40,212 nucleotides of DNA from Sulfurimonas sp. endosymbiont of Alviniconcha boucheti (GTDB lineage Bacteria; Campylobacterota; Campylobacteria; Campylobacterales; Sulfurimonadaceae): assembly GCA_021766785.1 (NCBI GenBank), contig JAICBP010000082.1, positions 31,320 through 71,531 of the forward strand, in the 5' to 3' direction. The position numbers were made by a program, and so were the translations under genes. The notes under the pieces are model-generated. The model saw only the letters and a program-made list of their open reading frames with translations, ran no database searches and was not told where the DNA came from. Of the stretch, positions 1-7,300 are shown one piece after another. Within the stretch, counting starts at the first letter, position 1. Every line of letters starts with the position of its first letter.

Positions 1-1509
1 AAATAGCTCATTTGGCATATTTATTACATATTTAAGTGTATGTTTAGATAAAATTCTCTTTCTAATAACTTCATCTTTAAAGTATGTTGATAAAGGTGAA
101 ATTATCACTCCATAGCGACTAACATTATCTAGCATTTTTTCTAAAAATTGTATCTCTTTTTTAGTGGGATTTGCTTTATTGTCTCTACCTCCATAAGGTG
201 GATTTATAAAACCTATTGTTGGATTTATAGTTTTTAAAATTATAGTTGCTTCATCACTAAAAAAGTCAATGTTAAATATTTTTGATTTACCATCACCACG
301 AAAAAGCATATTTGAGATAGCTAGTGAATACATAGTATTACTTTTTTCAAATCCTAAAAGTTGTTTCTGTTTTATATGTTTGATTTTTTCTTGCTTATTT
401 GCTATTTTTGAATTATGAATAGTATCAACTAATTTATTCATACCAGCGATTAGAAATGCACCTGTACCACAACATGAGTCAAATATTATATCATTAGTTT
501 TTATTTCAATTAATTCTGTGAAAAGCTTTGTAATATGATTAGGAGTTAAAACAATACCTTTTTTAACATTTGCGATACCTGCATACCTTAAAAATTCTTC
601 ATAGAATTTTCCAATAATGTCATAGCTTGTTTGCTTATTAAATAAAGGTATTACATTGTTTTCAAGCTCAATTAATATATCTTTTAATATCTCTGTATCA
701 TTTAAATCTTTATCAGTTTTAATAAAAGCTAATTCATTTAACAATACATCAATTTTTGGTTGGTCTATATCTTCATTGATTAGAATATCATTAATTGTTG
801 TTGGTATATTTCTTATTATATTAATAGTATTATAGTTATGATAGCTATTTTTAAAAACATTACCAAAATCATCTTTTTCATATAAACAAACCATTAAGGC
901 ACTTAATAAAACAGGTCTTTTTTGAGAGTCAATATTTCGTAATATTCTATTGATCTCACTTGAACTTTTAGAAATATTATTAGATATTAATTCTAAATCA
1001 AGATTCTCAAAAAGAGAAATATAGTCATTTTCATTTAAAAATTCAGCTATATTGATATCTTCAATTTTATTATCTTGAATAATAAATGTTGTAATTAAAT
1101 GATTATTTTCATCATGTATATTACCTGAGAATGCTATACCTAAAATTCTAAAGTTTTCTAAATACTTTTGAACAGTTTTTTGTTTAGTTTCAATGTTTTC
1201 TTTTAAAAAGAATTTTAAATAATGTTTTATACCATCTACTGCATAAAGTTGTGGTTTATTTACTTTTGGTGATTTATGGTCATTTATTTTATCTTTATTT
1301 TCAATTAATATTAATAATTTTTTATCTTCATTTAGATAGATTAAATCTGGACTTCCCTTATTTCCTTTCTCTGATTTACTAGCTTTACTTAGCATCTCTT
1401 GAATATTAGGATTTTTTGTTTTTTGTGGTATCCATTCTTTAGTAAAGTTTTTTTCAGTAGTTAAATAATTGAAAAGCTCTATATCTGTTTTTGCTTCATT
1501 TTTTGCCAT
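1..1509 (-). CDS. DNA N6-adenine methyltransferase with N-terminal PD-ExK-like nuclease region, partial
   Basis: Predicted restriction-modification enzyme that would methylate adenine using S-adenosylmethionine. I translated it directly: the frame is open from an ATG at 1509 to the left edge, so about 503 residues are seen and the C-terminus is missing. Near residues 54-72 there is GSPDLIYL followed by LLILIENK, a PD...ExK pattern typical of type I or IIG restriction nucleases. The SAM-binding motif FDSCCGTGAF lies near residue 340 and the catalytic NPPYGG near residue 436, both hallmarks of N6-adenine methylases. Having both parts in one chain suggests a type IIG-like enzyme, but the target-recognition domain would lie outside the window. 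It reads leftward, away from the CRISPR array, in visibly AT-rich DNA. A type I HsdM-like protein is the main alternative. Confidence 0.85.
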   Translation of the reverse strand, partial: MAKNEAKTDIELFNYLTTEKNFTKEWIPQKTKNPNIQEMLSKASKSEKGNKGSPDLIYLNEDKKLLILIENKDKINDHKSPKVNKPQLYAVDGIKHYLKFFLKENIETKQKTVQKYLENFRILGIAFSGNIHDENNHLITTFIIQDNKIEDINIAEFLNENDYISLFENLDLELISNNISKSSSEINRILRNIDSQKRPVLLSALMVCLYEKDDFGNVFKNSYHNYNTINIIRNIPTTINDILINEDIDQPKIDVLLNELAFIKTDKDLNDTEILKDILIELENNVIPLFNKQTSYDIIGKFYEEFLRYAGIANVKKGIVLTPNHITKLFTELIEIKTNDIIFDSCCGTGAFLIAGMNKLVDTIHNSKIANKQEKIKHIKQKQLLGFEKSNTMYSLAISNMLFRGDGKSKIFNIDFFSDEATIILKTINPTIGFINPPYGGRDNKANPTKKEIQFLEKMLDNVSRYGVIISPLSTYFKDEVIRKRILSKHTLKYVINMPNELF

Positions 1510-1539
1510 TATTTAACCCTAAATTTGAATTATCGTGTA

Positions 1540-1545
1540 ATTATA
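1540..1545 (-). promoter_or_regulatory. Possible -10 box of the methyltransferase gene
   Basis: On the minus strand this reads TATAAT, about 30 bases upstream of the methyltransferase ATG. No convincing -35 is visible, which is common in Campylobacterota promoters. Judged by position and match only. Confidence 0.35.
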
Positions 1546-1646
1546 ATTGATTTTTTAAATTGTATTGAAAAATATTGCAAATTGTAATATTTTCCACTTA
1601 GATATGCATTTTATCTATTTTTTACTAAACTTTTCATAAAGACAAA

Positions 1647-1663
1647 ATCACTATATCAGTGAT
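1647..1663 (-). terminator. Weak hairpin beyond the distal end of the CRISPR array
   Basis: A 6-bp stem (ATCACT / AGTGAT, 5-base loop) lies just past the last repeat of the leftward-transcribed array. On the minus strand it is followed by TTTTGTCTTT. It could end the pre-crRNA, but the stem is short and the T tract is interrupted. Confidence 0.3.
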
Positions 1664-1721
1664 GAGTATAATGCCTCTAAAAATCAAGACAACTTTTTAA
1701 CATAATACAACTTAATCCTAA

Positions 1722-1966
1722 GTTTCAATCCCCTTTAGTCGGGTCATAGTATTCAATTGTGGGAAGATATTAGCAAAACAATAGGTAGTGTGTTTCAATC
1801 CCCTTTAGTCGGGTCATAGTATTCAATGTATAGGCTACAAGACAGATTGAGTGTTGCACAGTTTCAATCCCCTTTAGTCGGGTCATAGTATTCAATCAAA
1901 TGCACCATACTATGCTATTCTAATATTAACGTTTCAATCCCCTTTAGTCGGGTCATAGTATTCAAT
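1722..1966 (-). CRISPR. CRISPR array A: four 36-bp repeats, three spacers
   Basis: Four identical 36-bp repeats lie at 1722-1757, 1792-1827, 1861-1896 and 1931-1966, with spacers of 34, 33 and 34 bp. On the plus strand each repeat starts GTTTCAATCC and ends AGTATTCAAT. Read on the minus strand the repeat therefore ends in ATTGAAAC, the usual 8-base 5' handle of type III and related crRNAs. Together with the direction of the cas genes and the leader on the right, this means transcription is leftward. This is the older, leader-distal array; a leader copy sits directly to its right. Confidence 0.97.
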
Positions 1967-2247
1967 AGCCTAAAATAAGTGATATTGTAACTTATTTGAG
2001 TTGAAACGAAGCTTTTTAACTCCCATGTAGCCTTTGTTTAGTAAAAAGTTCGTAAATGAGAGAAAAACTTTAAAATAGAGCTTTTTATTTTTGACCTTTT
2101 TCTTTAAAAGTAGCTATTTTAGGGCTTTCCTTTTCAAAACACTCATAAATATCTTTGAGATTTTTTCAAAAAACGAAAATTTCTACTTTTTAGTATTTTT
2201 TTAAATACTTCTTCCTAATTTCTCATCTCAAACAACAAAGGAACACA
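1967..2247 (-). promoter_or_regulatory. CRISPR leader copy A, between the two arrays
   Basis: This 281-bp AT-rich stretch lies between array A and array B and contains no gene. It is the same sequence as 2430-2710, displaced by exactly 463 bp with no indel; I see two base differences, both near its upstream end (2222 and 2235 against 2685 and 2698). On the minus strand a TACAAT -10-like box (1984-1989) sits about 18 bases before the first repeat, so a transcript could begin right at the array. An internal leader this well conserved suggests a recent duplication. Confidence 0.8.
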
Positions 2248-2429
2248 GTTTTCACAATCCCCTTTAGTCGGGTCATAGTATTCAATCCAGCTTCTCTTTC
2301 TTCTAAAGTTGGAGTCTCTTCGTTTCAATCCCCTTTAGTCGGGTCATAGTATTCAATTGTTGAAGATATGGTTATGTCTGCCGGTAAACCCAAGTTTCAA
2401 TCCCCTTTAGTCGGGTCATAGTATTCAAT
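2248..2429 (-). CRISPR. CRISPR array B: hybrid repeat plus two full repeats, two spacers
   Basis: Two perfect 36-bp repeats (2322-2357 and 2394-2429) and one altered repeat (2251-2286) enclose spacers of 35 bp (2287-2321) and 36 bp (2358-2393). The altered repeat differs from the consensus at plus-strand positions 1, 3 and 4 (TTCACAATCC instead of GTTTCAATCC) but matches the remaining 32 positions. Its left part resembles the relic repeat at 2711-2749 and its right part the true repeat, so it looks like a recombination hybrid. The array is read leftward from the leader at 2430-2710. Confidence 0.95.
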
Positions 2430-2710
2430 AGCCTAAAATAAGTGATATTGTAACTTATTTGAGTTGAAACGAAGCTTTTTAACTCCCATGTAGCCTTTGT
2501 TTAGTAAAAAGTTCGTAAATGAGAGAAAAACTTTAAAATAGAGCTTTTTATTTTTGACCTTTTTCTTTAAAAGTAGCTATTTTAGGGCTTTCCTTTTCAA
2601 AACACTCATAAATATCTTTGAGATTTTTTCAAAAAACGAAAATTTCTACTTTTTAGTATTTTTTTAAATACTTCTTCCTAATTTCCCATCTCAAACAATA
2701 AAGGAACACA
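2430..2710 (-). promoter_or_regulatory. CRISPR leader copy B, upstream of array B
   Basis: This AT-rich non-coding stretch lies between the last cas gene and array B, where a leader is expected. It carries the same TACAAT -10-like box as copy A (2447-2452, minus strand), close to the first repeat. It is the leader-proximal site for array B. New spacers would be inserted here if adaptation proteins are supplied from elsewhere in the genome. Confidence 0.8.
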
Positions 2711-2749
2711 GTTTTCACAATCCCTTTAGTCGGGTCATGGCGTTTGTAT
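2711..2749 (-). repeat. Degenerate relic CRISPR repeat beside the effector gene
   Basis: The core CCCTTTAGTCGGGTCAT matches the repeat, but both ends have diverged and one C is lost. On its right the sequence AGCCTGAAAC resembles the leader end AGCCTAAAAT that follows true repeats, so an old leader-repeat junction seems to survive here, 16 bases from the effector gene's stop codon. It is probably inactive. Confidence 0.75.
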
Positions 2750-2764
2750 AGCCTGAAACAGCCG

Positions 2765-3985
2765 TTATTTTTGATTAATATAATTCTTAAAAATGTTAAG
2801 ATATTTTTTTAGCCTGTTTATGTCTTCTCGAACTAAAGTATCTCTATCGTTATTTTGATGGGCTATAGAATTTCTAATATTTGAAATACTATCTTTATAT
2901 TTACTATTACCCTTTTTTGTATAAAAATATTTACCAAATTCATCTTTCCCCAGTGATCTTTTTGCCTTCTCTCTCGATTTATAGTCATTAACATCATAGT
3001 CTTTCAATTCACAAGATTTTGAGATAATTGCCTCATAAAGTGCTAGATAAGAAAAAGCATAATTTTTATTTTTATAAAACCAATTTGCTAAAGTAAATTG
3101 AAATTGTGACTTTTCCTCTTTCTCAAGTTCCTCAACAAGTTTTATAATATCAGGTACTAAAAGTTTTACAATATTATTTGAAGAGTTTAACAAAGGTTTG
3201 ATTTTTTTAGAAGCATGCTTTATAAACTTTTCTAAAGCAGCAAGATTCATCATTTTTAGAGAATTATTTAAATGAATGAAGGTATCATTAACATCTTTCT
3301 CCACATTAACTTCTTCATTCTCTAAAAGCTGTACCAAAGGATCAAAATCAGAGTAAACTTTTATAGCCTCAATAGCTTTTATCCACTCTTGAATTTCTAA
3401 TAATAATTTAAGATCTATAATGGGAGTTTTTCCATCATTTTCTTGACTATATTCAAACATACCATAAAAAACACCACCAATTTTAAACTTTTTATCTGAA
3501 ATTGTTGTAGCAAATTGAGTCATGACAAAAGACATCAAAGAGAGGGAACGAAATGAGTGTGTAATATCAAGATAAAGAGTATCTCCATCTTCTATATTGT
3601 CTGCAATCTTTAGAAATTTTTCAAAATTATTCCAAAGTTCACCATCATTTAAACCATAATCTATAATAAAATTTTTAGAACCGTTTGGTAATATTTTTTC
3701 AAAATCACTCAATTTTTCTAAATCTATACCACCCTCTTCTTTGGCTTCATATAACTCTAACTGATATTCTGTATCTTCTCCCCCAAAAACTGAGTATGCC
3801 TCATCCCAAATTGATTTTTTTGTTCCTACTAAAAAGAGTTTATCAATGTTGAAATGTTGATACAATGCATCTGCTATAAAAGATGTTTCGTAAGTTTTTT
3901 CATCAATCTCATACGTAGCTTTTTGATAATTGCCTCCATCTTCTTTTTTACCCATTCCCAGCGAACTAATTAATATTTTAGCCAT
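2765..3985 (-). CDS. CARF-HEPN ribonuclease, Csx1/Csm6-type effector of the type III system
   Basis: Ancillary RNase expected to be switched on by cyclic oligoadenylate made by Cas10. The N-terminal half looks like a CARF domain of the DxTHG / TM1812 group: KILISSLGMG at residues 3-12 and LDITHSFRS at 139-147. The C-terminal half is helical and ends with RNSIAH (R371, H376), the R-x4-H signature of HEPN RNases. The length of 406 residues suits the family. It is the last gene of the cas operon, 24 bases after csm5, with the CRISPR leader just downstream. Family knowledge predicts non-specific RNA cleavage and dormancy; the naming (Csm6, Csx1 or Csx2-like) is uncertain. Confidence 0.88.
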   Translation of the reverse strand: MAKILISSLGMGKKEDGGNYQKATYEIDEKTYETSFIADALYQHFNIDKLFLVGTKKSIWDEAYSVFGGEDTEYQLELYEAKEEGGIDLEKLSDFEKILPNGSKNFIIDYGLNDGELWNNFEKFLKIADNIEDGDTLYLDITHSFRSLSLMSFVMTQFATTISDKKFKIGGVFYGMFEYSQENDGKTPIIDLKLLLEIQEWIKAIEAIKVYSDFDPLVQLLENEEVNVEKDVNDTFIHLNNSLKMMNLAALEKFIKHASKKIKPLLNSSNNIVKLLVPDIIKLVEELEKEEKSQFQFTLANWFYKNKNYAFSYLALYEAIISKSCELKDYDVNDYKSREKAKRSLGKDEFGKYFYTKKGNSKYKDSISNIRNSIAHQNNDRDTLVREDINRLKKYLNIFKNYINQK

Positions 3986-4009
3986 TTTTTAATTCCTTAA
4001 GACTCTTGT

Positions 4010-5323
4010 CTATTTTAAGTGTACGTTGATAATTTTTGTCTTTTTCCATTTTTTTTCATCAATTAATATTTTTTTCAACAATTCAAGTGATTCAAGATCT
4101 TTCTTCAAATCCCCATTTTCTATTGCTTTATGTAGAAGTGTACTTTTTGGAGTATTCGCTTTATCATTTTCGACCATTTCTTCTAATTGTTTTTCGAGTG
4201 GACTTAATTTACTCAGCTCTTCTTCTCTCTTTTTTGCCTTTTCTTCCTTCTCTCTTTGTTCAGCAAGAAGCCTCTCCTCTTTCTCTTTTTGCAAGCGAAG
4301 AGTTGTCTCTTTTTTTTGTTGAATCTTTTGTTTTATAGAGTATTGACTTTTTTCTAACTCTTTAAAGTATTCGGTCTCTTGGTTCTGAATTTGTTGTAAC
4401 GATTCTGTGTAGATTTCATCATCGATACGCTCAATTGTAACCCAACCAAACTGTTCATCTTTTAGCGTGTCATTTTCATATAAGAAGTGTGTAGCTAAAG
4501 GTTTTTTATAGCTGTTTTTTAATGTATCTACATTCTCAACATTAACAATATAATCCATACCAACATTCTTTCCAACTCTCGCACTAAAGCTATCAGCTGT
4601 GTCTCTATATCTACTGTTAGATCTTTTTGAGTGGTAATTTTTGAGACTCTTTTTTATATCATCAAATGTTTTATCGCAGGATATTGTAAATATAAACTCT
4701 GATTTTGGCTTAATAACTTCTATAATCTGAGGTATCCCATTGTTTGATGATTTATTAGGATCTCTGTGTTTTCTGTTAGCATACCCTATTTCAACACTGC
4801 CCTTTAAAAGCAAGGCATCAGATATTATAAGGTTTTGACGTTGCTCATTCCCTTTTACTTTTTCAGGATATATTTCAAGAGCTGTCTCTAACATACCTTT
4901 TATACTACTTCCTGGAATAATAGGTCGAAAGGTATTTGGATTTTTAAAAGTCTTTTCGATATGAAGTTGATTTTTATTTTTTGTGTTATTTTTGTTTTTT
5001 CGTTTATCATAAGCACCTTGTACTTTTTTTGATGTGCTGCATTTAAAGTTGGCTATGGCTATGGCTATTGCTCTTTTAGATTTGTAAAAATCTATCATTT
5101 GCATGTAATCTTGAAGAGACTTATCAAATTTTTCTTTATCAGCAGAATCCAAACTTTTGAAAAACAAAATCGGATCAAAATGATGAAGTACATTTTTATC
5201 AATTATATAATCTGTTGGCTCATAAACTTCACCTGTTCCTATATGTAGAGGGGAGAGAGTAGTTATCTTGAGCTTATAATGATGAAGACTATCTCTATTT
5301 ACTATAATGGTTGTATTACTCAT
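4010..5323 (-). CDS. csm5: Type III-A RAMP protein Csm5 with long coiled-coil C-terminal extension
   Basis: RAMP subunit that caps the crRNA 3' end of the Csm complex. The N-terminus has LSPLHIGTGE (residues 23-32) and the middle has IPGSSIKGML, both standard Csm5 motifs. After about residue 300 the protein continues as a highly charged Glu/Lys/Arg-rich helix (for example KEKEERLLAEQREKEEKAKK) followed by a small helical end, making it 437 residues where I expect about 350. That extension should form a coiled coil and has no obvious role in RNA binding. The ATG overlaps the end of csm4 by 8 bases, indicating translational coupling. Confidence 0.9.
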   Translation of the reverse strand: MSNTTIIVNRDSLHHYKLKITTLSPLHIGTGEVYEPTDYIIDKNVLHHFDPILFFKSLDSADKEKFDKSLQDYMQMIDFYKSKRAIAIAIANFKCSTSKKVQGAYDKRKNKNNTKNKNQLHIEKTFKNPNTFRPIIPGSSIKGMLETALEIYPEKVKGNEQRQNLIISDALLLKGSVEIGYANRKHRDPNKSSNNGIPQIIEVIKPKSEFIFTISCDKTFDDIKKSLKNYHSKRSNSRYRDTADSFSARVGKNVGMDYIVNVENVDTLKNSYKKPLATHFLYENDTLKDEQFGWVTIERIDDEIYTESLQQIQNQETEYFKELEKSQYSIKQKIQQKKETTLRLQKEKEERLLAEQREKEEKAKKREEELSKLSPLEKQLEEMVENDKANTPKSTLLHKAIENGDLKKDLESLELLKKILIDEKKWKKTKIINVHLK

Positions 5324-6203
5324 TATCGATCTCCTTTATAGGAAGTGTAATGCTATATCCTTGATGTATTGTCTCTTTATGTGTTGAATGACCAGAGATA
5401 GACTTTCCTATATATTGTATATTTTTTGTATTGTCAAATACAACTACACTGCCACTCCTTGCCATAAGTAGAGGTTTTTTAAAAGGACTATGTGTCGCTA
5501 AATCTCCTCCATGCTTTCCAAACTTTGTAATTGGAGTGTAGTAAATATTTTTTGCCTGAAGGTTTTGGAACAAAACATTTGATAGCATCATAAAAGTAGT
5601 TGATTCTTGTTTTGGAAACATAATACTTTCAAAAGAGGTATGTTCAAATCTGCCTTTCCCAATTGTACTATTTTTTCCATATCCACCTTCACCAAGAAGT
5701 TTAAAGATCTCATTAAGTTCCTCTAGGCTAAATTTTGTGTCATCAAGTAGTGCATAGATGTCTTGATTCACAAGAGAAGTTTCAGTTTCACTATATGGGT
5801 CGAACCCATTTTTAGTCGTAAAACTTTTATAGTTGATTGCATTTTTTACGACTGCTTGAGTTAAAGAGATATTGCCAATATCTGTATCACTTTTTGTATT
5901 TGCAAAATTTCCATCTTGTAAATCTTTTACAGTTAACCATACTTTTTTACGATTTTCTTTCTTTTTGTCCAAGTCTTCACCCAATATCGCAGTTGGAAGA
6001 GATGGTTTTGGTAAATAACCACTAGTAAACCCATCAGAGATAATCAAAAAAGGTGATTTTTCATAATCTTCTAAAAGAGTTACTAGTTTATTTTCACCCC
6101 ATTTATATCTAATTAGCCAACAAATCTGCCCAAAAAGTGTATCACCTTGCAAAAAAGATGCAAAGTTTGAGGTAGGTCTTATCATAGTTTTATAGAGTGT
6201 CAT
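5316..6203 (-). CDS. csm4: Type III-A RAMP protein Csm4
   Basis: Subunit that holds the crRNA 5' handle and contacts Cas10 at the base of the Csm complex. Early residues include GDTLFGQICW, the usual Csm4 opening, and the glycine-rich loop GEGGYGKNSTIGKGRF lies near residue 170. The length of 295 residues is normal. It starts 3 bases after csm3 and overlaps csm5, so it belongs to one tight operon. Assignment rests on motifs and on position between csm3 and csm5. Confidence 0.92.
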   Translation of the reverse strand: MTLYKTMIRPTSNFASFLQGDTLFGQICWLIRYKWGENKLVTLLEDYEKSPFLIISDGFTSGYLPKPSLPTAILGEDLDKKKENRKKVWLTVKDLQDGNFANTKSDTDIGNISLTQAVVKNAINYKSFTTKNGFDPYSETETSLVNQDIYALLDDTKFSLEELNEIFKLLGEGGYGKNSTIGKGRFEHTSFESIMFPKQESTTFMMLSNVLFQNLQAKNIYYTPITKFGKHGGDLATHSPFKKPLLMARSGSVVVFDNTKNIQYIGKSISGHSTHKETIHQGYSITLPIKEIDNE

Positions 6204-6206
6204 ACT

Positions 6207-6884
6207 TTACTCACTTATATGAAAAGTAACTCGTCCATACCCTCTTGAACCACTTCCCCCAAGATAGTCGGACTCAATAAGTTCAAAACCCTTTTTTACC
6301 ATTGTGATAAGCTTTTCTTCATTATCTTCATCTAAAATTTTTATTCGAATATCAAAATCAAATTTAATACCTGCTGGTACTCTCTCTATCTGTCTTGGAT
6401 GTTTAGCTGTTCCACTTTTTCTATCGATCACATTTTCATATTTTGCTTCAGATAGCACCATATCTTTAGATGTCTCATTTAAAAGACAATCACCAACATT
6501 AATTCTTGTGATACCAAAATCTCCCTCTTTATCCCCAAAAAGCTTTAACAGAGTTTCGGCACTATCTTTATCTCCCTTTTTATCCCCAAAAAGCTTTAAC
6601 AGAGTTTCGGCACTATCTTTTTTTTCTTTATCATCAAAGATGTTATTAGTTAATAACTTAGAGTTAAATGGATTCCCATCACCAATGCCAACAACTCCTA
6701 TATGCCACTCTAGTAAACTTCTCATTTTACCTTTTAAACTACTTCCTGGAATATAAGGTTTATTTGTATTGATATCTTTTATAACACCATTATTAATTCC
6801 ACCTATTTTCATAGTGTCATCACCACCACCAATGTGAAGCCCACTTAATAATTCTATTTGTCCTTTTATTTTTACTATTTTCAT
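6207..6884 (-). CDS. csm3: Type III-A backbone RAMP Csm3, with catalytic Asp apparently replaced by Asn
   Basis: Forms the repeated backbone of the Csm complex and normally cuts target RNA every six nucleotides. I prefer the ATG at 6884 (225 residues) because an AGGGAGA ribosome-binding site precedes it and it lies one base after the csm2 stop; an upstream in-frame ATG at 6923 is less likely. Motifs: GLHIGGGDD (15-23), IPGSSLKGKMRSLLEW (45-60) and LGGSGSRGYGRV (208-219). The segment IGGINNGVIKD (27-37) aligns with the family's IG..D.PVIKD, where the Asp is the catalytic residue (D33 in S. thermophilus); here it is N31. Residues 89-122 are a 17-residue segment in two tandem copies. Confidence 0.93.
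   Translation of the reverse strand: MKIVKIKGQIELLSGLHIGGGDDTMKIGGINNGVIKDINTNKPYIPGSSLKGKMRSLLEWHIGVVGIGDGNPFNSKLLTNNIFDDKEKKDSAETLLKLFGDKKGDKDSAETLLKLFGDKEGDFGITRINVGDCLLNETSKDMVLSEAKYENVIDRKSGTAKHPRQIERVPAGIKFDFDIRIKILDEDNEEKLITMVKKGFELIESDYLGGSGSRGYGRVTFHISE
6520..6621. repeat. 51-bp in-frame tandem duplication inside csm3
   Basis: Two 51-bp units (6520-6570 and 6571-6621) differ at a single base (6526 against 6577), which gives Glu in one copy and Lys in the other. They encode SAETLLKLFGD and flanking residues twice. The near identity points to a recent event. Confidence 0.93.
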
Positions 6885-6885
6885 C

Positions 6886-7281
6886 TTAATCTCTCCCTTG
6901 AAAAAATCCAATAACTGCTTCAAAAAACAATTTAAATGTTTTTAAATCACTTTTCTCCTCTACATCAGCAATGCATTGCTTCATCATTTCTTGAAACTCA
7001 TCACTGACTACTTTACGACTGCGTCCATATGCAACTTTAGAATTTAACATTTTTACAAATGGTACAATATCGTTCCACTCTTCTCTCTCTGATCTCTCAC
7101 AAAGCTCTAAAACTTTGTTATAAAAGTTTCTTACTTGTGTCTTTTTTGTTCCTTTTTGTATCTTTTTTGTTCCTTTTTGTATCTTTTCTGTGTCTTTAGC
7201 AATCCTTTCTGCCCACTCTTTAGCTGTTTCATTAAATAGCTCTGTATTTTGCTTGTAATCTAATATTTTTTTTTCTTTCAT
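6886..7281 (-). CDS. csm2: Type III-A small subunit Csm2
   Basis: Small helical subunit that lines the target-RNA groove of the Csm complex. The C-terminal half shows the Csm2 pattern TQVRNFYNKV followed by FVKMLNSKVAYGR. I place the start at the ATG at 7281 (131 residues) because AAGGAGA lies 7 bases upstream; an in-frame start at 7377 would run into the end of cas10. Residues 33-46 are a perfect tandem repeat, KIQKGTK twice, in the linker before the conserved domain. It lies 19 bases after cas10 and 1 base before csm3. Confidence 0.9.
   Translation of the reverse strand: MKEKKILDYKQNTELFNETAKEWAERIAKDTEKIQKGTKKIQKGTKKTQVRNFYNKVLELCERSEREEWNDIVPFVKMLNSKVAYGRSRKVVSDEFQEMMKQCIADVEEKSDLKTFKLFFEAVIGFFQGRD
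7141..7182. repeat. Perfect 21-bp tandem repeat inside csm2
   Basis: Two identical 21-bp units (7141-7161 and 7162-7182) encode KIQKGTK twice without disturbing the frame. Confidence 0.9.
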
Positions 7282-7300
7282 ATTCCTATCTCCTTTTATT

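Larger units (their letters stand above)
1931..2723. repeat. 463-bp-offset tandem duplication of repeat plus leader plus relic repeat
   Basis: The block 1931-2260 (repeat, leader, left part of the altered repeat) recurs at 2394-2723 with a constant offset of 463 bp. The match runs through the repeat and the whole leader with only two substitutions. It breaks down inside the second altered repeat, which has one C fewer (three rather than four). Lying between the copies are the hybrid repeat and the two spacers of array B. Confidence 0.92.

Noticed and set aside
4026-4338. Two overlapping plus-strand reading frames of about 100 codons
   Set aside because: They are antisense to the Glu/Lys-rich coiled coil of csm5 and have Phe/Ser/Leu-rich products, the usual shadow of such DNA, with no ribosome-binding site.
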